Of a stretch of 34,035 nucleotides of DNA, positions 5,470 to 10,446 are shown in pieces. The notes below the pieces were generated by a model. That model had not been told where the DNA came from and ran no database searches. It saw only the letters and a program-made list of their open reading frames with translations. Source of the DNA: a virus; the IMG/VR virus record IMGVR_UViG_3300020428_000042, positions 1 to 34,035 of that record; one strand, 5' to 3'. Position 1 is the first letter of the stretch. The number at the start of each line of letters is the position of its first letter. The position numbers were made by a program, and so were the translations under genes.

Positions 5470-5640
5470 ATGGAACTGCAATTTACGTGCATCATTGAAT
5501 GTGCTCCCGATGATCCCGTCAACCCACATCATTTATGTGATGAGATTCAATCTTACTTAGACTCAGTGCCAGATAATACAGCACAGGTCACCAAGTATAG
5601 ATTGGAGAAGGATAACCACATCAGTTATTATCCATCATGA
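5470..5640 (+). CDS. small hypothetical protein, 56 residues
   Basis: It starts MELQFTCIIECAPDDPVNPH and continues HLCDEIQSYLDSVPDN, ending in TKYRLEKDNHISYYPS. A predicted beta-alpha-beta order with strands QFTCIIE and KYRLEK resembles a half-ferredoxin-like fold; three Cys are spread and do not form a cluster. The stop overlaps the next start (ATGA). No clear promoter was seen in the 57 bases upstream, so it may be read through from the 5275 unit. Confidence 0.65.
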   Translation: MELQFTCIIECAPDDPVNPHHLCDEIQSYLDSVPDNTAQVTKYRLEKDNHISYYPS

Positions 5641-5783
5641 AGACTACTTACGTAATCGAAGATGGGCAACTATCAATCAAAGATGATGGAGTTGACTGGT
5701 GTGATTATGATCCAACAATGGGTGCATCAGATGATCAATTAACTCGACTATGTGATGCTATTCTAGCATATCATCTCGACTAG
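5637..5783 (+). CDS. tiny acidic protein whose end lies in a repeat element
   Basis: A 48-residue protein starts MKTTYVIEDGQLSIKDDGVD and continues WCDYDPTMGASDDQLTRLCD. Its last codons (AYHLD and the TAG stop) are supplied by the ATCTCGACTAG repeat that starts at 5773. Thus the repeat has either been placed into the 3' end of the gene or been co-opted as its terminus. The 'YVIEDGxLSIKDDGxDW' strand-turn-strand pattern suggests a small beta structure. Function unknown. Confidence 0.65.
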   Translation: MKTTYVIEDGQLSIKDDGVDWCDYDPTMGASDDQLTRLCDAILAYHLD

Positions 5784-5838
5784 TATATCATTTGATCTCG
5801 ACTAACCAATCATTAAAAGATCATTAAATCTCGACTAT
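5772..5838 (+). repeat. cluster B of ATCTCGAC elements
   Basis: Three copies begin at 5773, 5795 and 5828 (ATCTCGACTA each time). The first belongs to a 19-base block identical to 3445-3463. The last one forms the left arm of the terminator at 5832-5862. The cluster bridges the end of one gene and the promoter of the next. Confidence 0.75.
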
Positions 5839-5862
5839 CATATCATGTGATAGTCGTTTTTT
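5832..5862 (+). terminator. rho-independent terminator built on a repeat copy
   Basis: CGACTATCA, loop TATCATG, TGATAGTCG and six T (5857-5862). The left arm is the third element of repeat cluster B. Confidence 0.85.
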
Positions 5863-5863
5863 A

Positions 5864-5872
5864 TGGTATAAT
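5864..5872 (+). promoter_or_regulatory. extended -10 promoter
   Basis: TGG followed by TATAAT (5867-5872) directly after a terminator T-run. It lacks the GAGTA box of its relatives and drives a much longer leader, about 120 bases, before ATG 6001. Confidence 0.65.
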
Positions 5873-5879
5873 ATAAATG

Positions 5880-6000
5880 TAGAGACGCAAGGCATGGGTG
5901 AGAACCAATTCGGTAATACCGTGGAAATCTCTTTAAGTCGAACCTCTTGTACTCATTGCGAGTTTTGAAGACTCTACACCCAAACTATCACGGAGGTCGC
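5880..6000 (+). ncRNA. candidate structured 5' leader
   Basis: The long leader of the 6001 gene can fold. GAGA (5900-5903) pairs with TCTC (5928-5931), CCA (5905-5907) with TGG (5922-5924) and CGGT (5911-5914) with ACCG (5918-5921). An alternative pairing is CGCAA (5886-5890) with TTGCG (5956-5960) plus TGAG (5899-5902) with CTCA (5952-5955), which excludes the first stem. GAGT...ACTC forms another hairpin near 5960-5975. GGAGG close to 5995 is the ribosome binding site. I recognise no known riboswitch class. Confidence 0.35.
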
Positions 6001-6252
6001 ATGACTGAATCACAACTCGACCCCTATGTGTTTGAATCCGTTGCGGATCAATACACAGAGATAATATTGGATGGTATGGATTGGAAGACAATGTATCAGT
6101 ATTGCTATGATAGCATGATGGACTTCCACATGAGAGATTGTTCACAAATTGAATTAAAAGAATTGGTTGACAATTACGATGATGAGTTATGGGACGAATT
6201 GGTTGACAATGCAGAATATGAAGGTAGCAAAGATGCTGCATCTTATACCTAG
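6001..6252 (+). CDS. acidic hypothetical protein, 83 residues
   Basis: It starts MTESQLDPYVFESVADQYTE and is strongly acidic (runs DNYDDELWDELVDN and MMDFHMRDCSQIELKEL). The ATG at 6001 is chosen because GGAGG lies just upstream; the frame extends to a TTG at 5947 without a ribosome site. No domain is recognised. The charge pattern and helices suggest a DNA-mimic-like or protein-inhibitor type of small phage protein, but this is only inference. It has its own promoter, a long possibly structured leader and a following 221-base gap. Confidence 0.7.
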   Translation: MTESQLDPYVFESVADQYTEIILDGMDWKTMYQYCYDSMMDFHMRDCSQIELKELVDNYDDELWDELVDNAEYEGSKDAASYT

Positions 6253-6473
6253 TACAAAATTACTTTTGACTAGATATAGGGGGCAGGTTAGGGGTTCGTT
6301 TTAAATAACCCACTATAAAACCGTTTAGGCGGTCATCCGTGCCTCATCATTCCAATTCGCACACTGTCACATTAGGGGTTGCGAACATAGTAAAAAGATG
6401 CAATAATAGTATTAACAAGTGGGGGTTAGGCATCCCACTCAAAAAACCTAATTGTTCTAAAAACATTTTTATT
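6253..6473. other. 221-base gap without a supportable gene
   Basis: No convincing ORF was found. TTAGGGGTT occurs twice (6288-6296, 6372-6380), and an imperfect hairpin AGTGGG...CCCACT spans 6418-6439. A short ACCG...CGGT hairpin sits near 6319-6334. No terminator with a T-run and no clear -35/-10 pair was seen. A GTG at 6339 in frame with the next gene would give a 45-residue extension, judged unlikely. Confidence 0.45.
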
Positions 6474-6692
6474 ATGTTCCCTACAATCACTAGCACTGCA
6501 ATTGAATCAATCAACGCAGGTGCAAAAGCAGATCAAGTTGAAGTCACTTTTACTGGTGGCAAATCTTACACCTACGGTGTAAATGACCTAACCGCATTTG
6601 CGACTGAAGTCACAAGACTTGTGAACGCTAAAGAATCAATTGGTTCTTATGTAAACAAATCTATCAGAAGTGGTTTACTAACTTCCGTTTAG
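6474..6692 (+). CDS. KTSC-like small protein
   Basis: A 72-residue protein starts MFPTITSTAIESINAGAKAD. Its order matches the KTSC type: an N-terminal S-x-A-I strand, a central 'xVxFxGGxxYxYxV' hairpin (VEVTFTGGKSYTYGV) and a C-terminal helix ending SIGSYVNKSIRSGLL. KTSC domains are short, found in phages and bacteria, and proposed to bind nucleic acid or act with lysyl-tRNA synthetase-like domains; the role here is not shown. I start at ATG 6474 because the conserved pattern begins there. A GAAA-loop terminator follows at 6702. Confidence 0.75.
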   Translation: MFPTITSTAIESINAGAKADQVEVTFTGGKSYTYGVNDLTAFATEVTRLVNAKESIGSYVNKSIRSGLLTSV

Positions 6693-6701
6693 GTTTACAA
6701 T

Positions 6702-6730
6702 ATGAGAGAGAGAAATCTCTCTCATTTTTT
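6702..6730 (+). terminator. rho-independent terminator, GAAA loop
   Basis: ATGAGAGAGA (6702-6711), loop GAAA, TCTCTCTCAT (6716-6725) and a T-run to 6730. It ends the KTSC-like gene unit. Confidence 0.9.
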
Positions 6731-6751
6731 ATTATTCTTGAGGTGCTTTTT

Positions 6752-6901
6752 ATGAACGCTTTAACACCTGAGATTTACCAATCTCTATTTGACGTTAAAG
6801 GCGATGATACCGAACTATTCGGAATCTCACTTGACGAGTCAGCACCACGGGAAAACATAACACCCCAACAATGGCGTGATTATGATGAACTGATAGATTA
6901 A
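6752..6901 (+). CDS. tiny acidic protein, 49 residues
   Basis: The frame is MNALTPEIYQSLFDVKGDDT, then ELFGISLDESAPRENITPQQ and WRDYDELID. A good ribosome site (GAGGTG, 6740-6745) lies upstream. It is acidic and partly helical, with no motif. No promoter was recognised after the 6702 terminator, so expression may depend on read-through. Confidence 0.65.
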   Translation: MNALTPEIYQSLFDVKGDDTELFGISLDESAPRENITPQQWRDYDELID

Positions 6902-6933
6902 TTCTATCACACCGTAAACTTGCATTTTTTAAA

Positions 6934-7026
6934 ATGACATTTGATGTAATGATTGATTTGTTGGCAGAATGTGAAAATGGTCATGAACTATTAATCACAC
7001 TTGACGCTATCGTATCACAAGACTAA
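6934..7026 (+). CDS. very small hypothetical protein, 30 residues
   Basis: A 30-residue frame reads MTFDVMIDLLAECENGHELL then ITLDAIVSQD. The only support is codon pattern, same strand, and a proper terminator 18 bases after its stop, which would otherwise serve the 6752 gene from a distance. 'AECENGHELLxxLDAIV' looks like a helical hairpin seen in short cyanophage proteins. No ribosome site is evident. Confidence 0.45.
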   Translation: MTFDVMIDLLAECENGHELLITLDAIVSQD

Positions 7027-7043
7027 TTACAACAAAATATTAC

Positions 7044-7067
7044 AATGCCCCTAACGGGGCATTTTTT
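7044..7067 (+). terminator. rho-independent terminator, TAAC loop
   Basis: AATGCCCC (7044-7051), loop TAAC, GGGGCATT (7056-7063) and a T-run to 7067. Confidence 0.9.
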
Positions 7068-7068
7068 A

Positions 7069-7086
7069 TGCAATAATAATTGAGTA
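7069..7086 (+). promoter_or_regulatory. GAGTA-type promoter abutting a terminator
   Basis: Extended -10 TGC, AATAAT (7072-7077), four bases, GAGTA (7082-7086); ATG 7103 is 21 bases after the G. The -10 is weaker than in the sister promoters. Confidence 0.6.
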
Positions 7087-7102
7087 CACCCGCATCTGAT
7101 CA

Positions 7103-7345
7103 ATGCCTGTAACCAAGTCTAAGACCCGTAAAGTGATTGCTAAAACCGTCAAGGTTAATCGCAAACCACGCAAACCAACTGGTAAGATAATTACATTATC
7201 ACAGTATGGGACGGATCTTAAAAGACGACTTGATATTCACAACTATGAATTTTATATGTTCATAGAGGATATCAAAAAAGGAATAAATGCCATTATTCCT
7301 TATGTTGAATCAATACAAACTCAGTATAAGAGATTTGTAAAATAA
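7103..7345 (+). CDS. small protein with strongly basic N-terminal tail
   Basis: An 80-residue protein starts MPVTKSKTRKVIAKTVKVNR and stays Lys/Arg/Pro-rich to about residue 30 (KPRKPTGK). A helical domain follows (TDLKRRLDIHNYEFYMFIED ... AIIPYVESIQTQYKRFVK). The basic, probably flexible tail suggests binding to DNA, RNA or ribosomes, as for histone-like tails, but no specific family is recognised. The gene is a single unit between a GAGTA promoter and a strong terminator. Confidence 0.7.
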   Translation: MPVTKSKTRKVIAKTVKVNRKPRKPTGKIITLSQYGTDLKRRLDIHNYEFYMFIEDIKKGINAIIPYVESIQTQYKRFVK

Positions 7346-7350
7346 TTGTA

Positions 7351-7377
7351 AAGACCCCGTTAAGGGGTCTTTTTTTT
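7351..7377 (+). terminator. rho-independent terminator
   Basis: AAGACCCC (7351-7358), loop GTTAA, GGGGTCTT (7364-7371) and a T-run to 7377. Confidence 0.9.
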
Positions 7378-7409
7378 ATTACAATAATGTTAAGATGCCT
7401 TTTTAGCGG

Positions 7410-7437
7410 TTGAAAGGTATATGTGAAATGGTATTAT
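7410..7437 (+). promoter_or_regulatory. sigma70 promoter with extended -10
   Basis: TTGAAA (7410-7415), a 16-base spacer and TATTAT (7432-7437), with TGG directly before the -10. It drives the 7459 gene with a very short leader and lacks GAGTA. Confidence 0.65.
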
Positions 7438-7458
7438 ATTAATAGTTAAGCAATACAA

Positions 7459-8079
7459 ATGACTCAGCACATTGATTCTATAATCGCTATGTACTTTAGT
7501 TCATCTAAGGTAGATAGAGTCAAAGGCAAAAGTTGGTATTCAAACGCTTATTCTATCGCTTGCACTTTAGGTAAGAAATACAACTGCACTTCCAATACTG
7601 CAAGTGCTATTATCTCTGCTTTAAGTCCTAGCAACAAATGGAATAGAAATGTTGAAGATGCCGAAATGATGCTTAGGGCAAACGCTTACGATCTTGATTT
7701 AAACGAGTGCAAACCTAGCACTTATGGAAATCAAAAGTTAAAAGCAATTGCGATTATTGAAGGAAACGTTAGTGATGACGAAACCCTTAAAGGGATTCTA
7801 AACGGGCAAAAGACAAAATCGTTTTATGCCAACATTAGCACTAACGGGAAAACTGACGATTGCACTATTGATGGTCATTCCTACAACGTATGGAATGGCA
7901 CTGTTACTAACCTAAACGACGTTCCTGGAATGACACCTAAAACCTATAGGATGATACAGGACGATTACAGGACGGCAGCAAAAATCATTAGTGAGATTGA
8001 AGGCGAAACTCTCAAGGCATCCGAAATTCAAGCGATCACATGGGTTGCCTACCGTCGGATACATAAAAACCTTATATAA
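7459..8079 (+). CDS. helix-hairpin-helix DNA glycosylase-like phage protein (DUF7178 type)
   Basis: A 206-residue protein has the pattern ALSPSNKWNRN (54-64), a GQKTKSFYANI block (116-126), TIDGHSYNVW (136-145) and a closing helix ASEIQAITWVAYRR (187-200). This order, 'ALSPxxxWxxN', 'KxxxFYxNI', 'TIDgHxxNxW', is that of a phage/actinobacterial family (I believe DUF7178) resembling the helix-hairpin-helix GPD core of DNA glycosylases. In true glycosylases a catalytic Asp follows the hairpin; D138 in TIDGH is the natural candidate. A base-excision or base-modification role is therefore plausible but not shown. It is the largest gene of the small-gene region, a single unit with its own promoter and terminator. 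Confidence 0.65.
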   Translation: MTQHIDSIIAMYFSSSKVDRVKGKSWYSNAYSIACTLGKKYNCTSNTASAIISALSPSNKWNRNVEDAEMMLRANAYDLDLNECKPSTYGNQKLKAIAIIEGNVSDDETLKGILNGQKTKSFYANISTNGKTDDCTIDGHSYNVWNGTVTNLNDVPGMTPKTYRMIQDDYRTAAKIISEIEGETLKASEIQAITWVAYRRIHKNLI

Positions 8080-8103
8080 CTAAATGTTACGATAAGGCAT
8101 CAT

Positions 8104-8124
8104 CCCCCACTAAGGGGGTTTTTT
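8104..8124 (+). terminator. rho-independent terminator
   Basis: CCCCC (8104-8108), loop ACTAA, GGGGG (8114-8118) and six T (8119-8124). Confidence 0.85.
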
Positions 8125-8130
8125 ATTGAC

Positions 8131-8145
8131 TATAATAAAAGAGTA
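8131..8145 (+). promoter_or_regulatory. GAGTA-type promoter abutting a terminator
   Basis: TATAAT (8131-8136), four bases, GAGTA (8141-8145); ATG 8166 is 25 bases after the G. TTGAC sits at 8126-8130 just before the -10, too close to be a -35. Confidence 0.65.
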
Positions 8146-8165
8146 AACACACAACATGGGACGCT

Positions 8166-8414
8166 ATGTTATCATCACTCATTCGCTGCAAAATTCGATC
8201 AGGTCTAATCAAACATGGTCAACTAACTTGTAGCGATTTAGTTCGCACTATGGGATTAGACCCCGCTCGTCATAAAGGCACAATCCACGGATTTATGCTA
8301 GACCTTGAGAGAGCAGGAGTTCTAAACGCTACTAAGAAAAATGGTAAGCGTCACCTCTGGTCAATTCGTCAAATCAGAAAAAGAGATCGTATCGCTTCTC
8401 TGGTTATGGCATAA
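8166..8414 (+). CDS. small winged helix-turn-helix-like protein
   Basis: An 82-residue basic protein starts MLSSLIRCKIRSGLIKHGQL. A helix TCSDLVRTMGLD, a helix KGTIHGFMLDLERAGVL and a basic wing-like hairpin (NATKKNGKRHLWSI) follow in the order expected for winged-helix DNA-binding domains. The tail (RQIRKRDRIASL) is also basic. It is probably a transcriptional regulator or other DNA-binding protein; a target cannot be read from sequence. An ATG at 8156 opens only a 25-codon frame in another phase and is rejected. The gene has its own promoter and terminator. Confidence 0.7.
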   Translation: MLSSLIRCKIRSGLIKHGQLTCSDLVRTMGLDPARHKGTIHGFMLDLERAGVLNATKKNGKRHLWSIRQIRKRDRIASLVMA

Positions 8415-8432
8415 GCACGAAGAGTGCATCCG

Positions 8433-8459
8433 ACCCCGCCGCAAGGTGGGGTTTTTTTT
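8433..8459 (+). terminator. rho-independent terminator, GCAA loop
   Basis: ACCCCGCC, loop GCAA, GGTGGGGT (one G-T pair) and eight T (8452-8459). A small GCAC...GTGC hairpin precedes it. It closes the early small-gene region. Confidence 0.9.
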
Positions 8460-8696
8460 ATGCGTCGAAATACAGTAGGCGTTGCCGTTCGTTATGTCTA
8501 CCCCTATTCGTTATAGTCATTCGTGATAACAATGCCTACTCGACAGTTCGTATTTGACAGTGATTTATAGGCGTGTGCCGATTAGCGAAGCGGCCGTGCG
8601 AAATAAAAAACGATAGAGACCCTAACCTACAAAAGTCAATATCGAGTGTATGATATAATAGAAAAATTCCGCAGAAAAAATCCCCCCAAAAGGGTC
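8460..8696. other. non-coding region with short repeats between early and late modules
   Basis: All frames of length are closed (best 18 codons at 8460). The stretch is richer in G+C than its surroundings. TTCGTTAT occurs at 8488 and 8507, with variants TTCGTGAT (8520) and TTCGTATT (8547). TAGGCGTTGCCG (8477-8488) recurs as TAGGCGTGTGCCG (8568-8580), and GCCTAC lies inverted between them (8534-8539). GCCG...CGGC forms a hairpin near 8577-8594. TTGACA (8554-8559) has no matching -10. A TATAATA near 8654 may be a promoter. Confidence 0.5.
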
Positions 8697-8704
8697 GATA
8701 AATA
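8697..8704 (+). promoter_or_regulatory. late promoter motif GATAAATA
   Basis: GATAAATA matches the cyanophage NATAAATA late consensus and lies 35 bases before ATG 8739, a suitable distance. It is the first late-type site at the entry to the structural module. Confidence 0.6.
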
Positions 8705-8738
8705 CTTGTGCTTAAATAAGCGTTTTTGTTACTTACTC

Positions 8739-8912
8739 ATGACCGAAAAAATCTACCATATCTACGACGAAGAAACATGTATCGCCCCCTGTGTGTCTGA
8801 AGAGACATTCCATAAACACTGGGAGGAAAAAATTAAAGACAATCCAGATAAGTTAGATTATGAAGAACTCGATAATGAAGTAGATAAAGAACTTACAGAA
8901 GGATCTTATTGA
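8739..8912 (+). CDS. small cyanophage protein of the IYHIY type
   Basis: A 57-residue acidic protein starts MTEKIYHIYDEETCIAPCVS and continues with EETFHKHWEEKI and an acidic helix. The 'IYHIYxxxxCI...LSEEEFxxxWE' pattern is familiar from short cyanophage proteins; its role is unknown. ATG 8739 is chosen because it follows the GATAAATA late motif and starts the conserved block; a GTG at 8646 would add 31 residues. Two Cys (14, 18) lie four apart. The last bases of the gene hold the -35 of a consensus promoter for the glycosyltransferase-like gene. Confidence 0.7.
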   Translation: MTEKIYHIYDEETCIAPCVSEETFHKHWEEKIKDNPDKLDYEELDNEVDKELTEGSY

Positions 8913-8937
8913 CAAACACTATTATTACAAGTATAAT
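8909..8937 (+). promoter_or_regulatory. perfect consensus sigma70 promoter
   Basis: TTGACA (8909-8914), exactly 17 bases, TATAAT (8932-8937). It overlaps the TGA stop of the upstream gene (8910-8912) and lies 22 bases before ATG 8959. The match and spacing are ideal, so strong transcription by unmodified host polymerase is expected. Confidence 0.8.
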
Positions 8938-8958
8938 TGATCTACATTACCAAAGGTT

Positions 8959-9744
8959 ATGGCAAAGGGATTTACGGTGAAAGCTGCTGCACCTAAGAAG
9001 AAAGAAGCAGATTGGAATTACGACGAGATTAAAGAAAGAATGAGAGGTAAGGCAATAGTCTTCTGCTTACCAGGTAGAGGATGTTCTTATGTGTTCATGA
9101 AGAACTTCGTACAACTCTGTTTTGACTTAGTTCAAAATCAGATGAGTATCCAGATCTCACAAGACTATTCATCTATGGTTAACTTTGCAAGATGCAAAGT
9201 ATTAGGAGCAAACGTATTACGTGGTCCTAAGCAGATACCTTGGGATGGTAAACTTAAGTATGACTATCAGTTATGGATTGATAGTGACATAGTATTCAAC
9301 ACAGAGAAGTTCTGGCAGTTATGTGATCTAGCAGTTCCTGGTCCAGATTCTGAAGGTAACCCTAAAGATGAGAGAGAAATTGCTGCTGGATGGTATGCCA
9401 CTGAAGATGGACACACTACCTCAGTTGCTCACTGGTTAGATGAAGATGACTTCCGTAAGAACGGTGGAGTTATGAATCATGAGACTGTAGAGTCTATGAG
9501 TAAGAGACGCAAACCTTTTACTGTCGATTACACAGGATTTGGTTGGGTTCTTATTCGTAAGGGTGTTTTTGAACGTCTCGAATATCCTTGGTTTGCTCCT
9601 AAGATGCAAGTCTTTGAGTCTGGTAAAGTACAAGACATGTGTGGCGAAGATGTCTCATTCTGTCTAGATGCCAAAGAAGCAGACGTTGAGACTTGGTGCG
9701 ATCCTCGTATCAGAGTCGGTCACGAGAAGATGCGAGTTATCTAA
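8959..9744 (+). CDS. GT-A-like glycosyltransferase
   Basis: A 261-residue protein starts MAKGFTVKAAAPKKKEADWN. It has a strand KAIVFCLPG (31-39), QISQDYSSMVNFARCKVLG (65-83), and LWIDSDIVF (105-113), whose D-S-D is the DXD-like metal and nucleotide-sugar site of GT-A enzymes. Further blocks are YTGFGWVLIRKGVFERL (191-207), typical of acceptor-side loops, and GEDVSFCLDAKEADVETW (229-246) with a late VGHEK (253-257), where the His could be a metal ligand. Cyanophages often carry such a gene beside the baseplate genes. The sugar and acceptor are unknown; a structural protein, host surface polymer or modified DNA base are possible. It is led by a perfect sigma70 promoter and ends in a TAATG overlap with the next gene. 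Confidence 0.75.
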   Translation: MAKGFTVKAAAPKKKEADWNYDEIKERMRGKAIVFCLPGRGCSYVFMKNFVQLCFDLVQNQMSIQISQDYSSMVNFARCKVLGANVLRGPKQIPWDGKLKYDYQLWIDSDIVFNTEKFWQLCDLAVPGPDSEGNPKDEREIAAGWYATEDGHTTSVAHWLDEDDFRKNGGVMNHETVESMSKRRKPFTVDYTGFGWVLIRKGVFERLEYPWFAPKMQVFESGKVQDMCGEDVSFCLDAKEADVETWCDPRIRVGHEKMRVI

Positions 9745-9914
9745 TGTCTTACGGAACCCTTTATAACCTTTATTATAATGGTGAGGTACTTTATCAGTGT
9801 CTCACCGAAGAGGAACTGGGTGAAGTTATACAAGATTATGCTGACCGCTTTTTCTCGGATAAAGATAATAATATTGACCCTGACAAAATTGATGTACAAC
9901 CACAACGGAGATAG
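9744..9914 (+). CDS. small acidic protein, 56 residues
   Basis: It starts MSYGTLYNLYYNGEVLYQCL with a TAATG overlap, and continues with TEEELGEVIQDYADRFFSDK. A strand-turn-strand opening and an acidic helix with '[LM]TEEEL' resemble short cyanophage proteins near the baseplate genes. Translational coupling to the glycosyltransferase-like gene is expected. The same frame could begin earlier at 9693, inside the upstream gene, but the overlap start is preferred. No motif or function is known to me. Confidence 0.7.
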   Translation: MSYGTLYNLYYNGEVLYQCLTEEELGEVIQDYADRFFSDKDNNIDPDKIDVQPQRR

Positions 9915-9916
9915 TA

Positions 9917-10069
9917 ATGCCCGTCAGAACTAAAACAGGAAACTTTGGATCTGTAACTGTATCAGAGACCACCCCCAAAAAAACTCGACAAGGAAGAGGC
10001 AAACATACAAAATATGCCGCAACCTCTCGAAATAGTGCCAAAAAAAGATACAAAGGACAAGGAAAATGA
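9917..10069 (+). CDS. small very basic protein, conserved type in cyanophages
   Basis: A 50-residue protein starts MPVRTKTGNFGSVTVSETTP and continues KKTRQGRGKHTKYAATSRNS and AKKRYKGQGK. It is rich in Lys, Arg, Gly, Ser and Thr with almost no hydrophobic core, as in disordered nucleic-acid binding peptides. 'KTGNFGSVxxSExxPKKTRQGRxKxTKYxATSRNSAKKxYxGQGK' is a pattern I recognise as recurrent in cyanophages beside the baseplate genes. DNA packaging, neck or baseplate roles are all possible. It follows the upstream stop by two bases and overlaps the next gene (ATGA). Confidence 0.75.
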   Translation: MPVRTKTGNFGSVTVSETTPKKTRQGRGKHTKYAATSRNSAKKRYKGQGK

Positions 10070-10260
10070 ACGTCGCAGACTTAATCGCCGCAATCCCTCG
10101 TTTTCCAGATGAATATAAAGACATGCGGAGAGGAGAACTATCTAAAAGACAGATAGAACTTCTTGATGGTGCAGAGATTAAGTCACATGAAGGAATGATA
10201 TATGGTCAAATGTATGCTGATTGGAAAGTAAAGAAGGGTTTTGAAGATGCGAATGAATGA
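10066..10260 (+). CDS. small hypothetical protein, 64 residues
   Basis: It starts MNVADLIAAIPRFPDEYKDM in an ATGA overlap and is mainly helical and charged, with a C-terminal GMIYGQMYADWKVKKGF. The first helix (VADLIAAIPRFP) could pack into a small helical bundle. The type is common upstream of baseplate genes in T4-like cyanophages. Overlap with the next gene is eight bases. Function unknown. Confidence 0.7.
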   Translation: MNVADLIAAIPRFPDEYKDMRRGELSKRQIELLDGAEIKSHEGMIYGQMYADWKVKKGFEDANE

Positions 10261-10420
10261 TCAGACCAAATTAATGTACGCCCTAGAGCATATAGATCAC
10301 CTCTATGACCTAATAGAGGATAATTATTGGGAAGAGTATCTCTACGACAATATAAGAAGTATGGAGGTTGTTTTAGAGGCACAATTAGACGAAATAAATA
10401 AAAAGAAATTCCGAAGATAA
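10253..10420 (+). CDS. small helical hypothetical protein, 55 residues
   Basis: The frame reads MNDQTKLMYALEHIDHLYDL, then IEDNYWEEYLYDNIRSMEVV and LEAQLDEINKKKFRR. It is almost entirely helical and acidic with a basic end, so a small coiled coil is likely. ATG 10253 overlaps the upstream gene by eight bases. Its 3' end contains two NATAAATA motifs (10393-10400 and 10416-10423). Confidence 0.65.
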   Translation: MNDQTKLMYALEHIDHLYDLIEDNYWEEYLYDNIRSMEVVLEAQLDEINKKKFRR

Positions 10421-10423
10421 ATA
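10416..10423 (+). promoter_or_regulatory. late promoter motif GATAAATA
   Basis: GATAAATA overlaps the stop of the 10253 gene and lies 24 bases before ATG 10447. A second NATAAATA (10393-10400) is a further 23 bases upstream. This is a good place for the promoter of the baseplate genes. Confidence 0.6.
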
Positions 10424-10446
10424 TATACGGCATACGTCCTTGAAAT

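Noticed and set aside
6418-6439. AGTGGG...CCCACT hairpin as a terminator
   Set aside because: Followed by an A-run, with no T-run on either strand.
8156-8233. 25-codon frame from an ATG just before the winged-helix gene
   Set aside because: Very short, overlaps the better gene in another phase, no ribosome site.
8554-8582. TTGACA at 8554 as a promoter
   Set aside because: No TATAAT-like box at 16-18 bases downstream.
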